Below, in pieces: positions 1 to 5,430 of a stretch of DNA of 5,430 bases (the stretch's first letter is position 1; every line of letters starts with the position of its first letter). The notes beneath the pieces are model-generated. The model did not search any database. It saw nothing but the letters and a program-made list of their open reading frames with translations, and was not told the DNA's origin. The stretch lies in contig JAAYPL010000054.1 in NCBI GenBank assembly GCA_012519875.1, positions 1 through 5,430 of the forward strand, given 5' to 3'. The stretch is from Clostridiaceae bacterium. GTDB lineage: Bacteria; Bacillota; Clostridia; Saccharofermentanales; UBA5734. Position numbers and translations under genes: made by a program.

Positions 1-1
1 C

Positions 2-997
2 GTTATACCGAGCTACCTGGCTCAGTCCAACACCAATTTTTTATATGGCATGGGTGCCGCATCGGCAAAAACCCGTGCCGGCCAAGATACCGTCTTGATC
101 GAAGAGGTTTTCGGCCGGGAAAATCCCCTGGTCTTGCTGGTCCCGCGGGAAGATTCAGGCAAGGAGGCCGAGCTTTCCGGACGACTTGAATCCATTCCCC
201 ATATCACCAGCGTCATATCATATGCAACGGCCGTAGGCGCCGAAATACCGCCGCAATATGTACCGCAAGAGGTCTATGATCAGTTCTATTCCGATCACTA
301 TGCGCGAATTGTGCTTTACGCAGATACCGCAGATGAAGGCGAGCAGGCCTTCGGAATGGTTCAGGCCGTGCTGGATACCGCCAAAGAGCATTACGGGACC
401 TGCTACTTAACAGGGCAAAGCGCGGCTCTGTTCGATATGAGAAGCGTCGTTGAGGTTGATACGGGAATCGTCAATCTCGTGGCCATAATCGGCATCTTTC
501 TTGTGATCCTGATAACTTTCCGCTCTCTTACCATACCGATATTCCTCGTTTTCTCCATTGAAACCGCAATCTGGATTAACCTTTCGATTGCCTATTTTAC
601 CGACAACACATTGAGCTTTATCGGTTATCTGATCATCAGCACGGTGCAGCTCGGCGCCACCGTGGACTATGCCATTTTGCTGAGCAACCATTATTTGGCG
701 GACAGAAAGATTATGCCGAAGAAAGAGGCCATGCTGAAAGCGCTTTCCGAAAACCTGTCGGCCATTCTGGTTTCGGCCGGCATACTTGCGGCAGCGGGCT
801 TTACCCTGGCCGCCACTTCCGGAAACCCGATCGTATCGGAACTGGGGACTCTCCTTGGCAGGGGAACGATCCTGTCGTTTGTGATGGTGGTCTGTGTTTT
901 GCCGGCTCTCCTGCTCATCTTCGACAAGGTTATTGAGAAAACAACGATTAAAAGCGAGTTTTATAAGCATAAAAGGCGTGAGAACAGAGGTGCTTAG
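2..997 (+). CDS. MMPL/RND-superfamily transporter, C-terminal part (5' end outside window)
   Basis: This is an integral membrane exporter of the MMPL branch of the RND superfamily, probably driven by proton motive force. The reading frame is open from base 2, so the 331 residues seen are only the C-terminal part of a protein usually around 700 residues or more. About 150 residues form an extracytoplasmic domain. Five predicted membrane segments follow, at roughly fragment residues 154-175, 177-199, 204-222, 254-273 and 287-308. This is the order expected for the second MMPL repeat. The motif GATVDYAILLSNHY starts at fragment residue 218 in a membrane helix; its Asp-Tyr pair is the conserved RND/MMPL proton-relay position. 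A basic cytoplasmic tail (KHKRRENRG) ends the protein. The next gene begins one base after the stop, so the two are almost certainly co-transcribed. Family is confident. The substrate (lipid, drug or envelope component) cannot be read from this fragment. The Met at base 50 is internal, not the start. Confidence 0.93.
   Translation, partial: VIPSYLAQSNTNFLYGMGAASAKTRAGQDTVLIEEVFGRENPLVLLVPREDSGKEAELSGRLESIPHITSVISYATAVGAEIPPQYVPQEVYDQFYSDHYARIVLYADTADEGEQAFGMVQAVLDTAKEHYGTCYLTGQSAALFDMRSVVEVDTGIVNLVAIIGIFLVILITFRSLTIPIFLVFSIETAIWINLSIAYFTDNTLSFIGYLIISTVQLGATVDYAILLSNHYLADRKIMPKKEAMLKALSENLSAILVSAGILAAAGFTLAATSGNPIVSELGTLLGRGTILSFVMVVCVLPALLLIFDKVIEKTTIKSEFYKHKRRENRGA
986..992 (+). promoter_or_regulatory. 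Ribosome binding site fixing the start at 999
   Basis: AGAGGTG lies six bases before the ATG at 999, inside the last codons of the MMPL gene. It supports starting the downstream protein at MKKIVSV, which gives a clean signal peptide. The alternative ATG at 894 in the same frame would add 35 residues without secretion features and overlap the MMPL gene by about 100 bases. Confidence 0.75.
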
Positions 998-998
998 A

Positions 999-2780
999 AT
1001 GAAAAAGATTGTATCCGTTTTATTAACCGCAGCATTTTTTGTGCTTTTGGGCGTGCCGGCTCTGTCTTTTGACGTGTCCACGACCAAAGAAGAGGTTGTC
1101 TACGGCATATTGGCCACCGACGGCAGCGTGCAAGACCTTTATGTGGTCAACAGTTTTCCCGGCGGCGCCATTGTGGATTACGGCGACTACAGCGATGTAT
1201 ATAATATGTCGTCTTCCGAGCCTCTGCTGGTGGAAGGCGATTTGGTGTCAATCGACACGACCGTCGACCGGTTCTATTATCAAGGAACACTGAAGAAGAA
1301 GGCATTGCCTTGGCAGGTCGCCATTCAGTACGAATTGAACGGGGAAAAGCTGCCGGCTGCCGATCTGGCGGGCCGGGACGGCGCACTCAAGATACAAATG
1401 GACATCACGCAAAACAAAGAAGTAAATGCCGCCTTTTACGACAACTATATGCTGCAGATCACACTGGCGCTGGATACGGAAAGGTGTTCCGGGATCAAAT
1501 CTCCCGACGGGACGATAGCCAATGCCGGCAAGGACAAAGTGATTGCCCATTTTGTTTTGCCCGGCCAGGACAAAACAATCTCAGTAACAGCCCAAGTTCG
1601 CGATTTTGTTATGAGCGGGATTGAAATGACCGCCATGCCCTTTGTCATGCGGATTGACATGCCCGATACGGATGAATTTACCCAGGATTTGAACAAGCTG
1701 TCGGATGCGGTAGGGGAACTGAACGACGGAGTCGAAGAATTGTCTTCCGGTGTGGACGAAACCCATTCAGGCTCACGTAAATTAGTGGATGGGTCGGCGA
1801 AATTTGCCGACGGATTGGAAAAATTGAGCAATAATTCGCAAGGCATACTGAATGCATCGGCAAAAATCAGGACCGCCCTGCGGGATGTTGCGCAGGGAAT
1901 CGAGCAAGGGATCGGCACTTTCAGCCTGGAGGATCTTGAAGCTCTGCCAGGCGCCCTGCGGGAATTATCCGGCGGTTTAACAGAGGTAGCCGGAGGGTTG
2001 ACGGCTCTGAAGACAGGTTACGCTCAGGCTTACTCCGCTCTCCATTTGGCCATTTCTTCCATTCCGGATGTGGACCTCGATCCGACCGGTCTTTATATGG
2101 CGGTGGCGGGTGATGGTGTGTTGACCGCCACGCTGGACGGCCTCATGGGCTATTATCAGGCAGGCAAAACGGTTAAAGGCACCTATGCGGCCGTCGAAGA
2201 AGCCTTTGCAGCGGTCGAAGGGAATCTTGAGACCGTGATCGGATCTCTTGATGCAATGGCCGGCATCCTGACGGGAATGGCCGACGAGATCGAACAATCT
2301 TTAAGCCGGATGGACATTGCCGCCCAATTACAAAAGCTGCAGGCAGGATTGTCCCGGCTTGCCGATAATTACGGTAAATTTCATACCGGTCTCGGTAAAT
2401 ATGCGGGAGGGGTCAAAGATCTTGTCGGCGGATATAAAGAAGTCAATCGAGGCATTCGCTCGCTCAGCAAAGGTATCGGCGAGTTGAATACCGGCGCGTC
2501 TGAGCTGTATGAGGGAACCAGTGAGCTTCACGAGGAGGTAAGTCAACTGCCGGATAAGGTTCAGGCTGAAATCGAAGACATCATCGATCGGTTTGACAAA
2601 TCGGATTTTGTTCCCATATCTTTTGTTTCCGACAAAAATACCAATGTGGAAATGACGCAATTTGTTTTGAAAACCATGCCCGTAGAAAAACCCGATGTCT
2701 CGAAGCCGCCCATAGAAAAACCCGAGAATCTCAATCTATGGCAAAAGGTATTGGACTTATTGGGCTTGTATTCGCGATAA
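999..2780 (+). CDS. Exported xxxLxxG heptad-repeat protein, partner of the MMPL transporter
   Basis: This 593-residue protein is probably secreted. Residues 1-23 form a signal peptide: MKK, a hydrophobic core, then ALS as a plausible cleavage site. No lipobox, LPXTG or second membrane helix is visible. Residues about 27-225 look like a compact, beta-rich domain that I do not recognise. From about 226 to 530 the chain is helical and rich in Leu, Gly and Ala. Glycines fall exactly seven residues apart at 244-272, 326-340 and 464-506, matching the xxxLxxG heptad pattern (TIGR03057) known from YhgE/Pip-type envelope proteins. The tail carries two EKP-rich stretches (563-577) and a short amphipathic end, LWQKVLDLLGL. 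The gene starts one base after the MMPL stop, suggesting a joint complex, perhaps an extracytoplasmic adaptor or scaffold for the exporter. That role is inference. YhgE/Pip proteins carry their own membrane segments; this one lacks them, so it may depend on the neighbouring transporter for membrane contact. Confidence 0.85.
   Translation: MKKIVSVLLTAAFFVLLGVPALSFDVSTTKEEVVYGILATDGSVQDLYVVNSFPGGAIVDYGDYSDVYNMSSSEPLLVEGDLVSIDTTVDRFYYQGTLKKKALPWQVAIQYELNGEKLPAADLAGRDGALKIQMDITQNKEVNAAFYDNYMLQITLALDTERCSGIKSPDGTIANAGKDKVIAHFVLPGQDKTISVTAQVRDFVMSGIEMTAMPFVMRIDMPDTDEFTQDLNKLSDAVGELNDGVEELSSGVDETHSGSRKLVDGSAKFADGLEKLSNNSQGILNASAKIRTALRDVAQGIEQGIGTFSLEDLEALPGALRELSGGLTEVAGGLTALKTGYAQAYSALHLAISSIPDVDLDPTGLYMAVAGDGVLTATLDGLMGYYQAGKTVKGTYAAVEEAFAAVEGNLETVIGSLDAMAGILTGMADEIEQSLSRMDIAAQLQKLQAGLSRLADNYGKFHTGLGKYAGGVKDLVGGYKEVNRGIRSLSKGIGELNTGASELYEGTSELHEEVSQLPDKVQAEIEDIIDRFDKSDFVPISFVSDKNTNVEMTQFVLKTMPVEKPDVSKPPIEKPENLNLWQKVLDLLGLYSR
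1719..2528 (+). other. Region encoding three blocks of xxxLxxG heptads
   Basis: The repeat is in the protein, not in conserved DNA. In the 593-residue protein Gly recurs at 244, 251, 258, 265 and 272; at 326, 333 and 340; and at 464, 471, 478, 485, 492, 499 and 506. Leu or another hydrophobic residue often sits three positions before each Gly, as in LNTGASELYEG. Non-repetitive helical sequence of about 55 and 125 residues separates the blocks. This is the pattern TIGR03057 was built for. It suggests a long helical rod or hairpin with one glycine-lined face. Confidence 0.8.
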
Positions 2781-2793
2781 AGCTTGAATACAC

Positions 2794-2810
2794 TCGCCCG
2801 AAAAGGGCGA
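2794..2810 (+). other. Small GC-rich hairpin after the stop codon
   Basis: TCGCCC and GGGCGA form a perfect six-base stem around a GAAAA loop, 13 bases after the stop of the heptad-repeat gene. No T-tract follows, so alone it is not a convincing terminator. It may protect the mRNA 3' end or form part of a larger structure with the two inverted repeats just downstream. Confidence 0.45.
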
Positions 2811-2816
2811 CGTGGC

Positions 2817-2828
2817 CGGATATATCCG
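2817..2828. repeat. Perfect 12-base palindrome
   Basis: CGGATATATCCG is exactly self-complementary and sits between the small hairpin and the main terminator hairpin. It could be a dimeric regulator site or part of an alternative RNA fold. It is about 75 bases upstream of the TATAAT hexamer, far for a classical repressor operator. Function unknown. Confidence 0.4.
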
Positions 2829-2883
2829 CCGGACTCGGCTTTCTCTGTCCCTTCGGGGACGGATGTCGGCCGAGTCTGGTTTT
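2829..2883 (+). terminator. Probable intrinsic terminator of the MMPL operon, UUCG-capped
   Basis: The outer stem pairs CCGGACTCGGC (2829-2839) with GCCGAGTCTGG (2869-2879): 11 pairs, one of them G-U. After a small internal loop, the inner stem pairs TCTGTCCC (2844-2851) with GGGACGGA (2856-2863): eight pairs, one G-U. A TTCG loop closed by C-G caps it, the very stable UUCG tetraloop. TTTT follows at once (2880-2883). The T-tract is short for a strong intrinsic terminator and the stem is long. Termination is likely but partial read-through into the sigma operon is possible. Confidence 0.65.
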
Positions 2884-2902
2884 ATGTACCGATGATTTGG
2901 TT

Positions 2903-2908
2903 TATAAT
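2903..2908 (+). promoter_or_regulatory. Possible -10 element for the sigma/anti-sigma operon
   Basis: TATAAT matches the housekeeping -10 consensus and lies 79 bases before the sigma start codon, just after the putative terminator. No good TTGACA-like -35 lies 16-18 bases upstream; the bases there are TTTTAT or TTTATG, overlapping the terminator T-tract. No TG extension precedes it. AT-rich sequence at 2911-2947 follows. I also looked for an ECF-type AAC...CGT promoter at usual spacing and saw none, so autoregulation cannot be read from this spacer. Confidence 0.3.
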
Positions 2909-2987
2909 GGGACAAAAATCAAAATTTTAAATTCAAATGCAATAAAACGCTCGGTTCGTGCATTAACTAAGTAGAAGGAGCGAAACC

Positions 2988-3557
2988 ATGAATGAGCTAT
3001 CGGAAAAATTCGTTGCTACAACGGATGAAGATGTATTGGATCCATATATCGCAAGAATTGCTGATCATGACAAAGACGCGCTTGCCCAGCTTTACCACCT
3101 GACAAGCGGGTCGGTCTACGGTTTTGCTCTCTCGATCCTGAAGAACACGGAGGACGCGGAAGATGTATTGCAGGACACATATCTAAGCATTTACGCATCC
3201 GCTTCCGGGTACAGAAGCATGGGAAAGCCTCTCGCCTGGATTTTGCGGATAACCCGGAATCTATGTCTGATGAAGCTGCGGGATCGCAGGAAGATTGCCG
3301 CAACACCTTTAGAAGACTTGGACCTGTCATTTGACAATGCGCCCTTGATGACACATGAGGACCGGATCGTATTGAAATCATGCATGCAGTATCTTTCCAA
3401 TGAGGAGGTACAGATCGTTATGCTACGCGCGGTATCGGGGTTTAAACATCGGGAGATTGCTGAATTCCTTGCCTTGCCACTCTCCACGGTCTTGTCCAAA
3501 TATCATCGGGCAATCAAAAAAATTAAAATTCTTTTCAAGGGAGGGGAATCAAAATGA
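2988..3557 (+). CDS. ECF-type sigma-70 family RNA polymerase sigma factor
   Basis: This 189-residue protein directs RNA polymerase to a set of promoters, probably in response to an envelope signal. Sigma-2 spans about residues 28-102: region 2.2 contains DAEDVLQDTYLSIY (56-69), and regions 2.3-2.4 follow from PLAWILRITRN (81-91) to the basic LRDRRK. A short acidic linker (about 105-124) leads to sigma-4 at about 126-183, with a helix-turn-helix around HREIAEFLALPLSTVLSKYHRA (154-175). There is no sigma-1.1 or sigma-3 region, and the size is typical of the ECF group. It is shorter than SigI (about 250 residues) and lacks SigI's layout. AGAAGGAG at 2973-2980 sits seven bases before the ATG, which fixes the start. 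The gene overlaps the next by four bases (ATGA), so sigma and putative anti-sigma should be made in a coupled ratio. I cannot assign a numbered ECF group or its target promoters. Confidence 0.93.
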   Translation: MNELSEKFVATTDEDVLDPYIARIADHDKDALAQLYHLTSGSVYGFALSILKNTEDAEDVLQDTYLSIYASASGYRSMGKPLAWILRITRNLCLMKLRDRRKIAATPLEDLDLSFDNAPLMTHEDRIVLKSCMQYLSNEEVQIVMLRAVSGFKHREIAEFLALPLSTVLSKYHRAIKKIKILFKGGESK

Positions 3558-5380
3558 AGAAAACTGAAATCGACAATAAAATCAGAACAGCTGTCAATCA
3601 TAGTGTTCCTGATGTCCTTGATTCCATCCTTTCCCGTTGTGAAGAGCACAGAGAAAGAGGGATTGTAATGAACACAACACATGTCAAAAAACCCCGCTGG
3701 ACAAAAACCTTAAGCAGAATTGCCGCGGTACTTATCCTTGTTGCAGTGGGCGTATCCGGTTATTTCGTCTATGGCGAGCAAGCCGTGGATTCGGTTATAG
3801 CCTTTGAGGTAAACCCCAGCTTGGAAATCAAGATCAACAAGAACGAGAAGGTGCTGGATGTTATTCCTTTAAATGAAGAGGCCCGCGTTGTCATCGGGAA
3901 TATGGACTTCAAAAACACCAACCTGGAGATGGCGGTTAATGCGCTGATCGGCTCCATGCTGAAGAATGGCTATATCGATGATATGCACAACTCCATCCTT
4001 GTCAGTGTTGAGAATAAAAATGAAGCAAAAAGAACTGCGCTGGGACAGAGGCTCCGCGATGAGATCATGGCGCTGTTGAAAGCCGGTTCCATCGATGGTG
4101 CGGTTTTAAGTCAGTCCTTATCCGATGACGATGATGTCAAAACGGTAGCGACTGAAAATGAGATAACCCGAGGGAAAGCTCAACTTATCCTTCAACTCGT
4201 CAGCAAAAATCCCAAGTATACGGTAGAAGAGCTGGCCAAGCTGTCGATCAACGAGCTGAACATTCTGATCGGAGCCCGGCATATCGAGCTTGAAAACACC
4301 TCGATTGAAGGGACTGCCAGCACCAAAGTTTATATCGGAAAAAATGTCGCAGTTAAAACCGCCTTGGATCATGCCGGCCTCTCCGATTCGGCAATCAGAG
4401 ATCTGGATGTTGACCTTGATTATGATGACGGCAGATGGATCTATGAAGTCGAATTCAAGGCCAACAACTTTGAGTACGATTACGATATCGATGCCCTGAC
4501 CGGAAAAATCCTGTCGGTTGACAAAGATGACATTGATGACGATGATGGCGATGACAATAATCCGGCCCTGTCGACTTATATCGGCAAAGACAACGCGGTT
4601 AAAGCAGCCCTGAACCATGCCGGCCTCTCGGCTTCGGCCATCAGGGACCTGGAAGTTGAGCTTGATGAAGATGACGGCAGATGGATCTATGAAGTCGAAT
4701 TCAAGGCCAGCAACTTTGAGTATGATTACGATATTGATGCCCTGACCGGAAAAGTCCTGTCGGTCGACAAAGATGACATCGATGATGACGACGATGACGA
4801 TGACGATTATTACCCGACTCAGCCGACCCAGCCGACAAACCCGCCCGCTACTCCGACCCGGCCGGCAAATCCGCCTGCAACCCCGACCCAGCCGGCGGCA
4901 ACGACCAGGATGTCGGCAGCGACCGCACGTGCGAAAGTGATCAATAAATTCGGCGGCGGTATTATTCAGAAGATTGAATATGCCTATGATGAGAGCAATC
5001 CGAAGTATAAGGGCGAAGCCCTGAAGGACGGTTACCGGGTGGTCTTTGAACTCAATGCCAATTTGAAAGCAATTAAAGAGTGGGACAAGTGGGATGTTGG
5101 CAATGACAACACCTGGGACGATTTCGCCCATGCACTGGGCCAGATGATCACCATGAACCAGGCCGCCAACAGCGTGATCAGCAGGTCCGGAAAATCCAAC
5201 ACCTTTGTGCAAAAGATCGATTTCCTATGGGATGATTCAGAGCCGCTCTATCAAGGTGAAGCATTTAGCAAGGGTGTTAAATACAGCTTTGAAATTAATG
5301 CCAACAACGGTGATTTCGAAGAGTGGGATGTCAGCACAGGCGATGACACATGGGAAGAAAAATACTATAACGTACAGTAA
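3554..5380 (+). CDS. RsgI-like membrane anti-sigma factor with PepSY repeats
   Basis: This 608-residue single-pass membrane protein is the likely anti-sigma factor of the gene it overlaps. Residues 1-50 are cytoplasmic and include VPDVLDSILSRCEEH (18-32), probably the sigma-binding part. No HxxxCxxC zinc motif of ZAS anti-sigmas is present. After a basic stretch (KKPRWTKTLSR), residues about 54-73 form the membrane helix. Residues 78-245 resemble the RsgI extracytoplasmic domain, with SVIAFEVNPSLEI (80-92). In RsgI proteins the Asn-Pro bond in this motif (here N87-P88) is reported to self-cleave. Outside it lie two PepSY domains (about 260-331 and 342-413), Asp runs, a Pro/Thr-rich linker (421-451) and two divergent PepSY-like units (453-523, 534-602). 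No carbohydrate-binding or dockerin module is seen, unlike cellulosomal RsgI. AAGGGAGGGG (3537-3546) precedes the ATG by seven bases. The anti-sigma role is inferred from gene order and the RsgI-like region; the signal is unknown. Confidence 0.85.
   Translation: MKKTEIDNKIRTAVNHSVPDVLDSILSRCEEHRERGIVMNTTHVKKPRWTKTLSRIAAVLILVAVGVSGYFVYGEQAVDSVIAFEVNPSLEIKINKNEKVLDVIPLNEEARVVIGNMDFKNTNLEMAVNALIGSMLKNGYIDDMHNSILVSVENKNEAKRTALGQRLRDEIMALLKAGSIDGAVLSQSLSDDDDVKTVATENEITRGKAQLILQLVSKNPKYTVEELAKLSINELNILIGARHIELENTSIEGTASTKVYIGKNVAVKTALDHAGLSDSAIRDLDVDLDYDDGRWIYEVEFKANNFEYDYDIDALTGKILSVDKDDIDDDDGDDNNPALSTYIGKDNAVKAALNHAGLSASAIRDLEVELDEDDGRWIYEVEFKASNFEYDYDIDALTGKVLSVDKDDIDDDDDDDDDYYPTQPTQPTNPPATPTRPANPPATPTQPAATTRMSAATARAKVINKFGGGIIQKIEYAYDESNPKYKGEALKDGYRVVFELNANLKAIKEWDKWDVGNDNTWDDFAHALGQMITMNQAANSVISRSGKSNTFVQKIDFLWDDSEPLYQGEAFSKGVKYSFEINANNGDFEEWDVSTGDDTWEEKYYNVQ
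4331..4546 (+). repeat. PepSY unit 1 (tandem duplication, copy 1)
   Basis: This encodes residues 260-331 of the anti-sigma-like protein, from YIGKNVAVK through DGRWIYEVEFKA and ALTGKILSVDKD to an Asp run. This is the PepSY layout: a helix, then a strand pair with the W-Y-EV-F pattern and the D-x-x-TG-x-(I/V)L end. My hand alignment to copy 2 gives 62 of 72 identical residues and 187 of 216 identical bases, with no gaps. Forty bases are identical without interruption (4424-4463 versus 4670-4709). Confidence 0.9.
4577..4792 (+). repeat. PepSY unit 2 (tandem duplication, copy 2)
   Basis: This encodes residues 342-413, offset from copy 1 by exactly 82 codons (246 bases). A ten-residue spacer, GDDNNPALST, joins the copies. 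Differences cluster in the N-terminal helix (N/D, V/N, T/A, D/N, D/A, D/E), while the strand region is nearly unchanged. Many base changes are silent, so the duplication is not brand new and the fold is probably under selection. Confidence 0.9.
4781..4906 (+). other. Poly-Asp run and Pro/Thr-rich linker coding region
   Basis: Residues 410-418 of the anti-sigma-like protein are nine consecutive Asp, encoded by a GAT/GAC microsatellite. Two Tyr follow, then a Pro/Thr/Ala-rich linker (421-451) with repeated PTQP and PPATPT units. Such linkers are common in cell-wall-spanning or O-glycosylated surface proteins. This one separates the near-identical PepSY pair from the distal divergent pair. The acidic run could bind divalent cations; that is inference. 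Confidence 0.75.
4910..5125 (+). repeat. Distal PepSY-like unit 3
   Basis: Residues 453-524 contain a helix (AATARAKVINKFG), then QKIEYAYDESNP, YKGEA, a strand with FELNAN, and EWD. Unit 4 repeats the same order, offset by 81 residues. The helix-strand plan and the length resemble PepSY, but the TG-x-(I/V)L end is replaced by NAN...EWD. I call it PepSY-like rather than PepSY. Confidence 0.6.
5153..5359 (+). repeat. Distal PepSY-like unit 4
   Basis: Residues 534-602 repeat unit 3 in diverged form: QKIDFLWDDSEP, YQGEA, FEINAN and EEWD line up with QKIEYAYDESNP, YKGEA, FELNAN and KEWD. The protein ends eight residues later at EKYYNVQ with no anchor or sorting signal. Confidence 0.6.
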
Positions 5381-5430
5381 GGCTTACGTTTACATCAAGC
5401 CCGAACTGATTAAATCAGATTTATATTCTA

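Noticed and set aside
894..998. Upstream in-frame start for the heptad-repeat protein
   Set aside because: It would overlap the MMPL gene and bury the signal peptide behind 35 unrelated residues. The ATG at 999 has a good ribosome binding site and gives a normal signal peptide.
407..1087. A 226-codon open frame on the minus strand under the MMPL gene
   Set aside because: The + strand encodes a clear MMPL transporter here. The minus-strand product has low-complexity, polar composition with no family likeness.
2738..2974. A 78-codon + strand frame across the end of the heptad-repeat gene and the spacer
   Set aside because: It runs through the hairpins of the spacer, has no good ribosome binding site and resembles no known protein.
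4781..4906. Asp-rich and PT-rich stretch considered as a CRISPR-like or noncoding repeat array
   Set aside because: The reading frame stays open throughout with codon-level periodicity, and there are no spaced identical repeats. It is a protein linker.
4118..5212. A 364-codon open frame on the minus strand under the anti-sigma-like gene
   Set aside because: It is the antisense of GAT/GAC-rich coding sequence, which reads as Ile/Val-rich minus-strand codons with few stops. It shows no recognisable domain, and the + strand protein has clear domains over the same bases.
5381..5430. Weak inverted repeats after the last stop: GGCTT/AAGCC and CTGAT-TAA-ATCAG
   Set aside because: Both stems are only five pairs, one with an 11-base loop and one AT-rich with no proper T-tract. 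A terminator for the sigma operon may lie beyond the window.

Overview
The window carries two head-to-tail gene pairs, all on the + strand. The proteins suggest a member of the Firmicutes, most likely Clostridia. The clues are an MMPL exporter paired with a secreted xxxLxxG-repeat protein, and a small ECF-type sigma factor paired with an RsgI-like, PepSY-bearing membrane protein. Strong AGAGG/AAGGAG-type ribosome binding sites and a mid-range GC content fit this. I cannot name a species.

Region 1 (1-2780) is an export-type operon. It opens with the C-terminal part of an MMPL/RND-superfamily transporter, cut by the window's left edge (2-997). One base after its stop codon comes a 593-residue exported protein (999-2780). 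This protein has an N-terminal signal peptide, a probably beta-rich domain, and a long helical region with glycine at exact seven-residue intervals (xxxLxxG heptads). The pair probably works together at the cell envelope; the substrate is unknown.

Region 2 (2781-2987) is a 207-base spacer. Its first half holds a small GC-rich hairpin, a perfect 12-base palindrome and a long two-part hairpin capped by a C(UUCG)G tetraloop and followed by TTTT. I read the last as the terminator of region 1. Its second half is AT-rich, with a TATAAT hexamer at 2903-2908 and a strong ribosome binding site before the sigma gene.

Region 3 (2988-5380) is a translationally coupled sigma/anti-sigma pair sharing ATGA. 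The sigma factor (189 aa) has sigma-2 and sigma-4 regions only. The partner (608 aa) has a short cytoplasmic segment, one membrane helix, an RsgI-like juxtamembrane domain with an Asn-Pro in the position expected for autoproteolysis, and an outer region of four units of about 80 residues. The first two units are near-identical PepSY domains. The last two are a more divergent pair behind an Asp-rich and Pro/Thr-rich linker. I infer an envelope-sensing switch: an outside signal acts on the PepSY array, the anti-sigma is cleaved or released, and the sigma factor is freed. The least familiar feature is the joining of an RsgI-type ectodomain to an ordinary ECF sigma rather than SigI. The last 50 bases (5381-5430) hold only weak AT-rich structure.
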